A DNA stretch of 64,000 nucleotides, taken from positions 23,952,000-24,015,999 of the forward strand of contig JAVTVX010000013.1 of assembly GCA_033439265.1 (NCBI GenBank), in the 5' to 3' direction. Source of the DNA: Dillenia suffruticosa (lineage: Eukaryota; Streptophyta; Magnoliopsida; Dilleniales; Dilleniaceae). This document shows, piece by piece, positions 23,582 through 36,702 of the stretch (its first letter is position 1; every line of letters starts with the position of its first letter). The translations under genes were made by a program, and so were the position numbers. The notes beneath the pieces were generated by a model. That model searched no databases, was not told the origin of the DNA, and saw only the letters and a program-made list of their open reading frames with translations.

Positions 23582-25876
23582 ATGGGGGGTGGAATTACCA
23601 GATTCTGGAAACTGGGAGTGGCGGTGGCAATATTGGGGATATTGTTGAAAGGAAGATCATCCTTGGTACGATGGGACAAGGAGGAATTGGTGGAGGTGTT
23701 CCGAGGAGTTTCGGATCGATTAGGGATTTGGGCTATGCCTGTCTACGTTTTGCTTCACACAATAACCCTAGCACTCTGCCTTCCTTACGCTGTCTTCTTC
23801 GAGGCCGGTGCTTCTCTTCTCTTTGGATTCTTTAACGCCGTCCTCTGTGTCTTCTCCGCGAAAGTTCTTGGGGCTTCTCTTTCTTTCTTGATCGGCAGGT
23901 ACCCCTCTTCCTCTTTCTATCTCAATAAATTAGTAGATTAGGCAATACCCATTTGCTATTTGTCGGATTTCTGGCTTTAATGTTCCAAAATTTCTTTGTC
24001 TCCAAATGCAGTAGCGAGGGGGGGGGGTCTGCCCCCTGAAATTTCAAGGAAAAATGTGATGTTTATAATATCGAAAATTATCAAAAATTATAATCTCAAA
24101 TGTTATTTGCCCCTAAAAATTATAATCAGCCCCTAATCAAAACAAAAGATTTCCCCCGTTAGAATTGAATTTTCATCCCGGCTGTAAAATTTTCTTGCTT
24201 CGATCCTAGCAAATGAGCTGACATGAGAGATGGGACCATAGTGACAAAATAAACCAAATGAAAAATTTAATGTCTTCAGAATCAAAATGTGAAATGAAAC
24301 ACAGGTTTATGTAGCAACTTCTTAGGATCATCTGGTAATTGCAAGACATGAGAAGACTGTAAGCAAGCAGCATTTGATAATATTCTCAATTCTGGCTTCA
24401 ACTTTCAAGGCAAATTACATATTTCATTATCAGACAAAAGTTGCTTTGTTTCAGAAAATTACTTGCCGAATTGCGCTACTACATTAATGAGTGAAAAAAA
24501 AAAACAAAAACATTCATCAACGGGCTTAAGCGGCATATGTTTATGGGGTCAATAACAAATAAGCATAAGCCATAAACTAATGAACTTGCTGTGCCAAACT
24601 ATACCGTGTAGAAGATGACAAGAAAACATGGATACTGTAGTTTCCGGATGCTTCAATTTCATGTAGGATTATGTGTTTCTCTCTTTTTGGGCATTTGAAG
24701 ATGCAACTTGGTTTTTGGTGACGATGCCTTTGCCCCAATATGCATGTGCTTTTTTTTTTCCTACAACAAACCTATGCCATGTGTGAATGTGATCATATTG
24801 GTTTTGAATCTGGAAAATCTGCAGAATTCATAACTAGTCCATGACTTATTTATAGTTGGTGACATTTGGCATTGGTCCAAAGAACGGAAGGGTCTTTTCA
24901 AGTTCTCCATTGAGTTCCTAGTTTGTCCATTTGCTTGAAGATGCTCACCCTTCTATGAATAGCCACCTGAACTCTGTTTACAGCTCTCTTTTATTTTTCC
25001 CTTAAAAGATTGCCTCTGTAAGTTATGTGGTTCTCATTTCCTGACCCTTTTTGCCGGACACCTCATCATATATACAACACAAAGTGCATTAGTGCTTTTG
25101 GTTTATTCCACTTGACACTTAATGCAGGCACATAACTGAAATGAATTAGTGGACTTCATGATCTTAACATCAAAGCAAGACAATCTCTTCAATTTTAATT
25201 AATAGTCTTGTATTCTACAGCCAAGTGCCATGAACTGCGTCTTACGAGGGTCATGACACCTTCCTCAAGTCTTGTCTTTGTCTATTGGTTTGATCTTTCG
25301 AATTTGATTGGCCTAAAAAAATAATTCCCGAAATGCTTTCGTTTTATGACAATTACCTTGACAATGATCTTGATATTTTCAATTTCTTCCAGGATAGTTT
25401 TCAATAGCTCAAAATCAGCAATGGAGTGGGTCCAGACAAATAAATACTTCTATCTGCTCTTAAGAGGGGTTGAACGAGATGGCTGGAGATTTGTCCTTCT
25501 CGCCCGCTTCTCGCCTATACCATCCTATGTCATAAACTATGCTTTGGCTGCTACTAATGTCGGATTTCTTGTGGATTTCCTACTCCCCACTGCCATAGGA
25601 AGCTTGCCAATGATTTTGCAGAACACGTCCATAGGTAGCCTAGCCGGAGCAGCAGTTGCTTCAGCCAAAGGCAACAAGAAATCTCAGGCTTGGTCATACG
25701 TTTTTCCAATGCTCGGGATCTTGTCAAGCATCCTGATTTCCTTGAGGATCAAAAAGTACTCATCTGGTATCTCGATGGGATCACCCCCTGAGGTTGTTAA
25801 TGACTGTAATGGCAATAACGGTTCAAATCGAACCTTGTCTGGTAAACAAACGGAGGGCTTGAAAAGAAGTCAATAA
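23582..25876 (+). CDS. TVP38/TMEM64 family (VTT-domain) membrane protein
   Basis: Exons 23582-23898 and 25393-25876 give 266 residues. The ATG at 23582 is used; the frame extends two codons upstream only through a GTG. The protein is strongly hydrophobic, with segments around residues 10-25, 48-70, 75-103 and C-terminal ones. The second exon carries the VTT/DedA-type core: ARFSPIPSYVINYALAATN and the LPTAIGSLPMILQNTSIGSL stretch, close to other plant TVP38-like proteins. It ends with a short hydrophilic Asn/Ser-rich tail. VTT proteins include lipid scramblases of endomembranes and yeast Tvp38 of the Golgi; the role of this plant member is inferred only at family level. The 1.5-kb intron carries a dispersed repeat copy. 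Confidence 0.9.
24008..24215 (+). repeat. G-run/C-run dispersed repeat copy in TVP38 intron
   Basis: It starts 'gtagcgag' followed by a G-run and 'tctgccccctgaaattt'. An AT-rich core with 'gcccctaaaaattataat' follows, and it ends near 'atcccggctg ... cttcgatcc'. The same order of parts is seen near 28.45, 43.6 and 62.8 kb. The class is uncertain; the pattern recalls the common plant repeats that end in 'ctggctccgccac'. Confidence 0.5.
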
Positions 25877-26784
25877 TCGATTGGTATTCTTAACATGCAG
25901 TTCCATGTTAGTCAGGATATTTGATTCTATTTCCGTTGCAACATGTGAACCCAAAAGGCAGAATTTAATAATTTTTTGTGTGGACTACACAATGTTCATG
26001 CTTTCTTACCTTTGCAATTTTCTTTTATTGGCAGATTGTCCAACTTTCAGACTATTTCCGCTGCCTTGTGTCTCAATGAGCAATTAATTCTGTTTTTAGG
26101 ACGTATGGATATGCATTATTATAATTCTGTCTGTGTAGAATTTCTACCATTGATATGCATTATTAATATGAATTAATCAAATCTCGCCCGTGAAAATTAA
26201 ATATTAGTTTAGAATTGAGCTTTAGCGATATTCTCAATGCAAAAATTTGTTAATATAAAAATAATTTTAAAATATTGTTAATATAATAATAATTTTATAT
26301 AAAAATATTTTTTACTTGTAAAACTCTATAATTAAATAGTGGTAAATTGAGATAAAATGAGGTTTGCCGAATGCAACCTTTCGAGATGAACAAAGATTAT
26401 TTTGCTTACACCGTTTGAATAATCTCATAAAGTATTTCTTCAATTACACAACGTTATGCCAATATACCATTGGGAATTGAAATTAAATGTACCAAATTCA
26501 ACGACTTGAAGGGTGCAAGAGGGTTGCTAATTTTACACAGTAATCATTTAGCATATCTTATTGTATAGATATCATGCAACAGAGCAAGAGGTAACTTTAA
26601 ATAGCATTTTCCTTACAAAGCTCAAATTGCTTTGCCAGTTATACATATTTGAAGATGGGGCTAAAAAATTCCGTGTTCATACCAACAATGCCGATCGCTG
26701 ATGAGAATAAATTAGCATAAAATTGAACTGAGGAAATTAATTTTGTTAACCCACACAAACAGGGGCAGGGCGCTTGCAAAGCGA
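25877..26784. other. Convergent 3' flanks of TVP38 and IMP2-like genes
   Basis: An AT-rich interval between two convergent genes. The 3' UTRs of both presumably fill the ends, and polyadenylation-like AT-rich sequence is plentiful. No further gene, RNA or repeat is recognised. Confidence 0.5.
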
Positions 26785-28292
26785 TCAGAAGGAAGGAAGT
26801 CTGCTGCCTTCAGGGACCATTCTGTTGATTTTACCAACCCTCTGCGGAGGCCAGATAACATGGGTGGCCCTTCCTTCAATTAATCCCAAGGGAATCTGCC
26901 AATGAGACTATGGTAAGCAATACGCTGTTGCGTTAAAGTAGCAAACCACAAACTACAGCTATGCAAAAACGCAACACTAGAAGTAATGCACCAAGGAAAT
27001 TTACACTAAAATGCTTCATATTAATTTCTAACGAAGACTATTGCACTTTTCCCAGAGACGTACAAAGTCTAACTATATTTATTTTTCCTCTGTAGTATAT
27101 CATCTTAAACTACTTTCTCCATTTTCCTTTTGAAGAGATTTATGTCAAGATACATGATCTAGGTGCTTAAAATCCCCAGCAAGGTGGGTCAATAACTAGG
27201 CCAACCTAAGTTCAGAAATCACCATGCGCAGTTGTCTCTATAATGAACAAGTACAGAAAGTTATTATGTAGAACTTAACACGTTAATCATTGCTTTATCT
27301 TTCCAGTTACTAAAGAAGGCCCATCTTATAGATAAGCTGCACACACACACACACACACGCTGTCTAGAAGACATAAATAGTCAAAACTAGTGTGTTTCAC
27401 ACGCATCTCATACAATATCCCATTTAAAATATGGTTTTCTACTTTTTCTTCAACATCACCCAGCAAACTACAACTAAGAAAGGGTGACAGCAACAAAAAT
27501 CAAATGAAAGTAAGAACTGATCAAAGATTAAAATCTCGACAAGCATTTTAGTACAACTTACAGGACCAAAAGATCTTGAATCAGTGCTATTAGCTAAATT
27601 GTCTCCTTCAACCCAACAATGCCCTTCTGGAATCCTCACAGCATCATACAAATAAGTAGGTGCGAACCACTCACCAGCCAACCCGGTTATTCTCTTAATA
27701 TGCTTCTCCTTGTGATTAGTTGGAGAACTGCAAAAATACCCAACAAATGCAACATATAATTTGACCTATGACACAAATACATTTCAAGTGGTGAATGTTG
27801 ATCCTTCTAAAAGGTTGAGTAGCTTACAACTCAAACCAACGCCGACTATATGAGGCATATAAATAGTAACACAGATGGACCAAAAGCAAATACATAAAGT
27901 TGTGGGAAAGAGAGAGAGCATTTTACAATCATCTCAACCAAACCAGAAGCAGAAAAATAAAATAAAAGACTTACCAAAATACTACCACATCACCACGCTT
28001 AAACTTGTATTTTTGAAGACAAAATTTCTCCACCAAAACATGGTCATCTGCACCAGAAGCAAAACAAAAGCATTAAATGAGGTTTCTGAAAGGAAATACT
28101 TTGTGCACCATATTACGTGTTATCCAAAAGAAAAAGGTTACCAAGTGAACTTGTGCCAGGATTTAACGTGGGAGACATTGAGGCACCCCGTATAGGAAAA
28201 ATGCTGGCATATCGATCTGAAACTGTAAGGCCTATAAGCCCAACTGTGAAAAACTTCTTAGAGACATCCCATAAAAACTTTCGAGAACTCAT
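26785..28292 (-). CDS. IMP2: Mitochondrial inner membrane protease subunit 2-like (S26 signal peptidase family)
   Basis: Four minus-strand exons (28292-28142, 28047-27975, 27727-27562, 26895-26785) give 166 residues. The N-terminal hydrophobic anchor ([16 protein letters not shown]) is followed by the catalytic-serine box RGASMSPT (Ser38) and the Lys box [12 protein letters not shown] (Lys86). The substrate-pocket region [11 protein letters not shown] and the SRDSRSFGP-type motif (here STDSRSFGP) come next, and the C-terminus ends [21 protein letters not shown]. This matches plant proteins such as At3g08980. The eukaryotic IMP complex removes sorting signals from intermembrane-space proteins. 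Start: the first ATG in the exon, giving the family-typical [10 protein letters not shown] beginning; a 5' UTR exon further upstream (around 29.4-29.5 kb) is possible. Splice phases all restore the conserved sequence. Confidence 0.92.
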
Positions 28293-28439
28293 TCCCAGAT
28301 TCCCCCAGCGGATGAAAATTAGAAATTATACAAAGTCATCTGAATTCAATTAAATGCCACAGTATACAAGTGTCAACAATCTGAAAAAAGAAAAACCTGC
28401 AATAGCATAATGTTGACACTGAATTTACGTCTAGGTAAG

Positions 28440-28612
28440 ACAACAGTGGGTGAAGGGAGGTGGAATGCGCCCGCAATTTTTTTTTTTAATTTGTAAAAAA
28501 ATGTATCTAATTTCTTATTGCCCAACAATCCCTGAAATTATAACCCAAAATACATGTTATACTTCCCCTGATATCAATTATTGGCTTTGCCTCAGAAAAT
28601 AACTACATCAGA
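28440..28612 (+). repeat. G-run/C-run dispersed repeat copy upstream of IMP2-like gene
   Basis: This is a copy of the family near 24.0 kb, with 'gtgaagggaggtggaatgcgcccgc', a T-run, an AT core with 'ccctgaaattataa' and the ending 'ttggctttgcctca'. It may lie inside a 5' UTR intron of the IMP2-like gene if the leader extends to about 29.5 kb. Confidence 0.45.
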
Positions 28613-29145
28613 ACTAATGATAAGTCTCATATATTGCAGCAACAGAAAGAAAGCAATATCTTATCATCCAAAGAAGTCAGAGAGTTCAAATTTTGACTAT
28701 CAATAAGTTGTTCAACGTTCATAACTCCCAAGGGAAATGATTAATTTGCTTTTTTCCTTAAATTGACTCTAGCAATTTGTAGCACCAGCAACTAACAACA
28801 CAACAATATATAATCACGCAGCCTATGCTACCCAACGTTTAAGTGTTGAGAAGGTCGTTTTATGGATCATTACCAAGAAATAAAGGAGAGATAATCTCAC
28901 GTGCCTTTGGTCTTTTTTGATTATCCAGCAATAGCGATATAATTTCGTATTATGGTTTCAATTAATTTATGTTATTGACCCGTCTCACCAGATAATTTGC
29001 CCAAGTACAAAGCCTATTTCAAGGTTTGGTTCTGACTTCCAAGCAGCAATGCATCAAGAATTCTATTCAAATAATTATTTCCAAGATCCAAAAATAAAAA
29101 TGACACTAAATTGCTCCAAGAAATCTACGAAACAGTCATCAAAGA

Positions 29146-29177
<32 letters not shown>

Positions 29178-30254
29178 CGGCATTTAAACAAACAGGTCAT
29201 GAGCACGTAGTCATTGCATTAGGCCACAAATAACGATCACAGTGACCTAGTTAAAAATAAAGACAGACAAACAAGTAGTAAATGTTGCACTTCAACAAAC
29301 AAATAAGAAGTAGGAGGAAGAGGAAGAGGAAGAAGCGAAGAGAGAGGGTAGTATGTCCTGACATGAGCACAGGTCGTGAAGCAGATGATGAGTGCCGGAA
29401 ACCTCCTCTGCGATGCCAAATTTAGTTTCTTCGCTTAGTCAATGCTGAGTGCTACTCTTGAGAGAGAGAGAGAGAGAGAGGTCTAGGGTTTTCAGGAGAC
29501 AGCACAGAGACGCGGAGAGATATTTAACTTTTTTCAGGTATAGCCGAAGTCTCCAGTAAAGGCCGAGTCGGAGCGAGTTTATGTCGTCCCCAACTCCACG
29601 CGCGTACCAGGTCGAGGGCTATGTTCGTAACTTGGTTTCCACGTATTTCTATTTTATTTTATTTACAATGAATTTTAATTAAAACAAAAAATTTTAAATA
29701 TATATAAGTTTACTAATAAAAATTTTAAAATTTTGTTCTATTAATTTTTTTTATTTTAATAATTTCCCTAACCTTAACTAATTTAATCTCAGCTTTCTAA
29801 ATAGAAACCATTCAAGCTATCATTTATTTTTAAAATTAATACATTTTTGAAACTGTGAAAATACCTTTTTTCTTTTCTATATATATATATTATATGACTT
29901 AAAAGTAAAAAAAAAAAAAAAAAATCTCAATTATAACAAATTGCGTCATTTAGTTTTTCAAAATTGCTTTATGAAGCTTGAATTTTTTTAGGGTGAGATT
30001 TGTGAATAAATTGCACAAATATCTCAATTGTTGCATTAAACACGTCCGTCATTTGAGTTTTAATATCTTTCCTTGACTGTGTTTCTATTTGCCATGTCAC
30101 AATTGAAGCATCTGCTTTGGATACAATTTATTTCTTACAGACTAAAATTAAAATATCGAAGAAGACCCAATATAATACATATTTTGATTATAGTCCATGA
30201 TGATTATAATTTTTTTTTTTTTAAATAACATTTACAATTCTCTTTGATGTATAT

Positions 30255-30415
30255 TTTTTTAACTTGATTATCTATATTTGAATTATCTGATTAATTCGAT
30301 TCGAATATTGTAGAATCCAATTTATGATCGAATTCTTCCGACAATTGTTTTTGCATATCTAAAATTCGAATTTGAGATTCTGTTTTAAAAAATCTAGTAT
30401 TCTACCATTAGACCT
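30255..30415 (-). mobile_element. SINE-like copy (family 2), minus strand, decayed
   Basis: Read on the minus strand it has an A-box-like 'tctaatggtagaat', a B-box-like 'tcaaattcgaatttt', a conserved 3' part with 'attcgaatcgaattaatcaga', and an A-rich tail at its plus-strand left edge. It resembles the copies near 34.3 and 40.8 kb. No target-site duplication was found, so the borders are approximate. Confidence 0.45.
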
Positions 30416-30708
30416 AAGACCCACGAGACATTGGTATTCTCTTTGTATCTCTTAGTTTGTTAGGAGGACATCTCCTATTATCTAACTTAGAAAAATAAAA
30501 TCAAATGGAACGTGAATAATATGGGAAAGCGGTGCCTCACCACAAATCTCATTCTTGGACAATATATTTAACCAAAAAGGTCACAACAATGATCCTCTCA
30601 ACTCAAAGTGTTCAGACTGTTAAAATAACATAATTTTTACAAGGATAGAACCAAATATACTAGGGTTCAGCAGGTGGGGGGTAAAATGTTGGAGAGAACT
30701 AAAATAGT

Positions 30709-32134
<1,426 letters not shown>

Positions 32135-32186
32135 GAGTGGTGGGGTTTTTTGATTTTTATCCGCGTCGAGGATTTGGAGCCGTCGG

Positions 32187-32246
32187 ATTGGAAAAGCATA
32201 TCCATCTGAGGGACGAGGGAGAAGGGGCCTTATCTTTAGCCTTATC
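32187..32246 (-). promoter_or_regulatory. I-box pair and CCAAT motif upstream of LHCB4
   Basis: On the minus strand two GATAAG motifs lie at 32246-32241 and 32234-32229, and a CCAAT motif at 32191-32187, all within about 115 bp of the upstream ATG. I-boxes (GATAAG) are known elements of light-regulated photosynthesis promoters. The motifs are seen directly; their function here is inferred. If the upstream ATG is used, the leader must be short. Confidence 0.45.
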
Positions 32247-35200
32247 TGGTTTTTGAGCTTCCACGCTGGCTAACATGACAGCCAGGTTATTTTGTTTCTG
32301 AGGTTATGTGGTTGACAATGCAACCTAGGTGAATATCTACGATTCTTTTATTAGGACTGTGATCAACCAATGGAAGATTCACATGTCAAGACTATCTCTA
32401 AAAATATCTTTAAAAAAAATTATTTATTTAATTTAAAAAAGATTTTGATTAATATTACTGTGCCGATTGGATGGCTAGTTGGGTTTTTTTTTTTTTTTTT
32501 TTTTACACAAAAATTTAAATATTAAATTTTAGAGTCGGGGGAAAAGGACTGTGACCACACAAGGCTGTCCGTCAGTGGCCCAGGGTGGGCTTTCCTCTTG
32601 CCTTTGGGTGCTAATTTCGACAGGTGACCTCTAACCAGCCTTAAACGTCCCCGTTACCTGATATTGTTGGAGTTATTTTTCCCCTGTTTGTTTAATTTAG
32701 TTGTGCTCTCTATTATTTTGTAGGTCTAGTCTCTTTTTATTTATTTAAAAATTATTTAATTTTAAAATTTTATTAAAATTTAAAAATTTTTAATTTTTCA
32801 AAGAGATGGGTTTCTACTACTTATTTTATTCGGGTTTTGATTTGTTTGATACGCATGGTATTATTTAATATTAATACCAATAGTCTTGAAAAAGTAGGAA
32901 GAATCTAAGTTTACTCATTTGAAATTAAATAATAGCTCATTTTTTTTATTATTTAAAATAATTTATTTAGTTTGTATTTTTCTATGACTCAATAAAAGGT
33001 CAGTTAATGTGATTTTTTATTTTTACTCTAAAAAATGACGGTATAAAAAGGTCAAATGGTGCCATCTTTGGTCTAGACTCTAAAAATCATAATAAGACAA
33101 GGAACAAGGTAGAGTGAGCTCCTTTTACAATGGTGCAGCTCAGGCGGAAGAACAAAGGACTAATTGCCTTTTTTAAAGTAGGATTCAAACAACTTTTCTT
33201 CATATATATCTACGGGTATCAATATTAATATCCTAGATTTAAAGGAATAATATGACAACTTTTACCATTGTATCTCGAAAACTTTTGAGAGAGCATGGGA
33301 GGCTTAAAACGTACAATATAAGAATATTGGTGTTATTCTATATTTCCATAACTAATATAATAATAGTCATGAGTGTTAATAAAAATATTTGTAAAACATC
33401 CAACATTTCTGAGTATCAAATGCCCAATGATCCTTTTTCTATGTAAGCATGTAGAAAATATCAAACACCATTTTATTATCGATATTTGATAATCACGTAA
33501 AATGTAATCAGATCTTGTTCGAGTTAGATCAGACAGAAATCTCATACGTCTATTTTTATTATATATAATATTTAAATATAAAATTTTATTTAAAAAAAAT
33601 ATCAATATTCAATCACCATAGCACTGATAGTTTAGTTGGTTCATAGGAAATAAAATACTCACAAGGTGACATTGTTTTCTCATTAAAAACGTTGAATAAA
33701 TGAGCTCGTGTGTTGTATAAGTATGCGAAAAAGCTTTAATATAACTCAACGTCTATTCATCTTCACAAGGAAGCAAATGCTAGTTTGGGTCCGGTGTCCT
33801 TATTCAGAATTTGCCCGTAGTGATCTCTTAAGGTTGCACGTTGAGCTTCCTAGTTAGACAAATCAATGAGTAGAATTAAATTACCATTTTTCATGTTGAA
33901 AACAACTTTTTCTCCCCCCAGTCCAAAACATTATTAAAAATATGGAGTTTTAGAACCTTGTTTAAATCTAATTATGATTAAACAAAATTTATTTGCAATA
34001 TTAAATTTTAAACTATTTTTGTAAAAAAAAAAAAAGACAATATTTATTTTATTAATATTTCACTAGTGATTCTGATAGCAAACTTACAAATGAGTTAAAT
34101 ATTTTAAGATAAGTGAAAGTTTTTAATATTTATGGTGAAAAATGCAAAGCTAGTCTCATCATTCCTTTTTTTTTATTAACCCGTTTAAAAGGAGCCGAAG
34201 AGAATTTAGAATTCTTTTGATTCGGTTAGTAATATGTATATCAAATTTTTTTGATTTGAGTGATTGCGCACTTTACCTATTAATTAAAAATATTGAGTTC
34301 GAGTCTTAAAAATAATGAAAAAGAATTTAAAAAAGCTAACTCTTAAAATGAGTTTCATAATATTCAAAACGAATTAATTGAACAAAATTTGAATATCGAC
34401 AAAAAAAAAAAGATTAGTTACATGTACGATACAAGAGTTTTTGTATTTTGTCTCAAAGGCTCTTAATATCTCATGCAAAATTTTAAAAGTTTAAAGATTT
34501 TCAGCCTATACTTCTTGGACTTGAGTATTAACACGTCCATATTTTCATTCAAATAAATAATTGAAGTTTAATGTGATGAAAGAGTAGTTGGCTATCCAGA
34601 TGAGAAAGACATTATTCTAAAGATTGGAAATAAAAAATACGTAAAATTGCAAATTTGAAAAAATACCAAAAAATAGTATAAATAGGTAAAAAAGATTATT
34701 GTGCCAAAGTGAGATTATTTTTTAAATTTAATTTGGTTTTAAATTCATTTTTTTAGTTTTAAAAATCAAAAACAATAAATCAATAAATAATGATAACTTA
34801 TACCCCATTTAACTTAATTAATTAATTTTTATCTCTGCGTCTTCTTATTCCCATCAATTAATTCTCTTATATCTATTTTATTTTTCTCAAATAATAACCC
34901 ATTTCAGTATTTTTTTTTCCTTTTCTTCCCTACTTTTATTTTTTTATTTCTTTTATTTACTATAATTAAACTTATGGTTTTAAAAAAATAATTATAATTA
35001 TTTATTATAAATATAATTATTATAAGATCATCAGCTGAATTGATTGAATCAACTCATCGATATATGATGTAGTGTAGCATTTAAAAGTTAAAACTTGGAG
35101 GACGGTCGGGAGGGCTACATACACACTATGTGGGGTCAGCTCCAGCAAATGAGAAGCAGCCACGTAAGCAGTAGCACGCCGTCAAACGAATGCAAACGAA

Positions 35201-35460
35201 AGTCAAGGTGGTCAACGGACAACTGAACGGAGATGGAGGAAGGCGAGGTTTCAACGTCACAGGGGGCCAGCAGAACACGCCACGTGGGCCTGGACACAAA
35301 ACATCTTCCTTGTCGTTAGCCAAACACTGGGATAAACTTGGCGGCAACCCTTAACTTTCTTCACCCCTCGCTACCGGTTGTAGCCCGTCATCCCATCATT
35401 CCATGCCCAACTTGTCAACGGGTCGATCCGGTTACACCCTTCCATTAATCTCTTTCGTCA
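32247..35460. other. AT-rich intergenic region between divergent LHCB4 and HMGB genes
   Basis: Very AT-rich DNA. A GC-richer patch at 32530-32660 looks like old repeat sequence but is not identified. A SINE-like element lies at 34239-34411. Short frames (for example 33252-33446 and 35126-35347) have no similarity I recognise. The region from about 35100 onward becomes GC-richer and is probably the HMGB promoter. Confidence 0.45.
34239..34411 (+). mobile_element. SINE-like element (family 2), plus strand
   Basis: The body has a B-box-like gagttcgagtc (34295-34305). Its 3' half 'aactcttaaaatgagttt', 'aacgaattaattgaac' and 'aaatttgaatatcg' ends in an A11 tail. The same 3' half appears inverted at 40728-40908. 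Decayed direct repeats flank it: ggttagtaatatgta (34224-34238) and gattagttacatgta (34412-34426), 12 of 15 matching. Box spacing and the 5' end are uncertain. Confidence 0.55.
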
Positions 35461-35927
35461 AAATCGGTCGTACCCCCTCTCTCCTCTCTCTCTCTTCGCT
35501 TCGTTGATATTCTCTCGCTTTGTTTTAGCGAGGACCTCTAGTTTGGTTTCTCCATCTCTAAAGGTTGCGTTCTCTTTATCTCTCTTGATCTATTTTTCTG
35601 TATTTCTCTCTCGATAGATAGATTAATCACTGTTTTGTGTTCTATTATCCGATGAATTTCTTCAAAATCGCGGAATGAAATGATCGGTCTATTCAGAGTT
35701 CACGTTCTGATTTGATTTAGGTGAGGTTTTTTAGACTCTGAGGTATTGATTTTATTGTGATTATAAAGCTGTTTGAGAGCTAATTACTAGATTAACTTTA
35801 GCGCACCCTTCGTTGTCTGTTTTGTCTTCAGTCTCCTATCTGCCTTTTCTTTTGGGAATTACTTCTAGTTTTACACTGAAAGTAATCTATAATCTGTATA
35901 TGTTTTTACTGTTACTAGATTTGATCG

Positions 35928-35974
<47 letters not shown>

Positions 35975-36702
35975 TGAGAGAGAGAGAGAGATTATTTTTA
36001 TATTAAGTTTGTTTATGTGCCGACTTTCCGGTGGTATGGTGATTGTGATGATTTCCTGTAATTACGCACTGATCTATTTTAATTGAATGTTAAATTTTTA
36101 GTAAATTTGCTATGGTGGCTTTTTTGTATATAAGTTAGAGAGAGAGAGAGAGAGAGAGAGAGAGTGCTACCTTTAGTCACTTTGCTATGGTGGGCTTGTG
36201 TGTGTATAAGCTATTACTTGTTGTGTTGATGTAGAAGAATGGGGGTGGGGGGGGGGTGTGTGTGTGTTATGTTTTTTTTTTTTTTTTGTTCATTTCTAGT
36301 TGATAAATGATTACTACTTAGTAGAGTAGGAAATTTAGTCTCCCTGGAGGCTTTGGTGTGCCGGCTAACTGTGGCACTTCTTGTCGATGCACGAATAACA
36401 CTTGGTACAGTAGGGAATCCAGTCTCGCTGGTGGCTAGGGTGTGCTAGCTAACTGTAGCGCCTTAGAGTTTCCCTTATAAGGGCTTCCTCGTTATGGTAA
36501 CCTCTCAACCCACATATTATTTCTCGTTGGCAAAAGGCCACCGATCTAATGTTTGATTGCACACTGCAGTGAGATTTTTTGTGCTTAAACTGCATCTCTA
36601 TTTTGATGCAGGTATAGATTGCACGATTTGATTTCCAACATGTTGCAGTCACTAATCCAATTGGATATTAGTTTTTGTTTGTTAGGAACATTCCCGGTAA
36701 CA
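35461..36702 (+). promoter_or_regulatory. Pyrimidine-rich leader and probable 5' UTR intron of the HMGB gene
   Basis: A CT-rich leader (about 35470-35575) ends near 'ctctaaag|gttgcg'. The next kilobase has typical intron composition, with a (TG)n tract at 35929-35972 followed by (GA)n, another (GA)n at 36137-36164, and an imperfect 84-bp tandem duplication at 36321-36464. Candidate acceptors are at 36610-36611 (gcag) and 36684-36685 (ttgttag). The second, with its T-rich tract, looks stronger and lies 17 bp before the ATG. Confidence 0.45.
36321..36464 (+). repeat. Imperfect tandem duplication in HMGB 5' UTR intron
   Basis: Two similar blocks of about 60 bp start at 36321 (gtagagtaggaaatttagtc) and about 36404 (ggtacagtagggaatccagt). 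Each ends in a 'gtgt gc.ggct/agct aactgt.gc' segment. The period is about 84 bp. They probably arose by local duplication. Confidence 0.6.

Larger units (their letters stand above)
28293..30708. other. Intergenic: upstream of IMP2-like gene and 3' flank of LHCB4
   Basis: A (CT)n tract lies at about 29146-29173 and a (GA)n tract at 29460-29480, next to a probable transcribed leader of the IMP2-like gene. A dispersed repeat is at 28440-28612 and a SINE-like copy near 30255-30415. The remainder is very AT-rich, with no gene seen. Confidence 0.45.
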
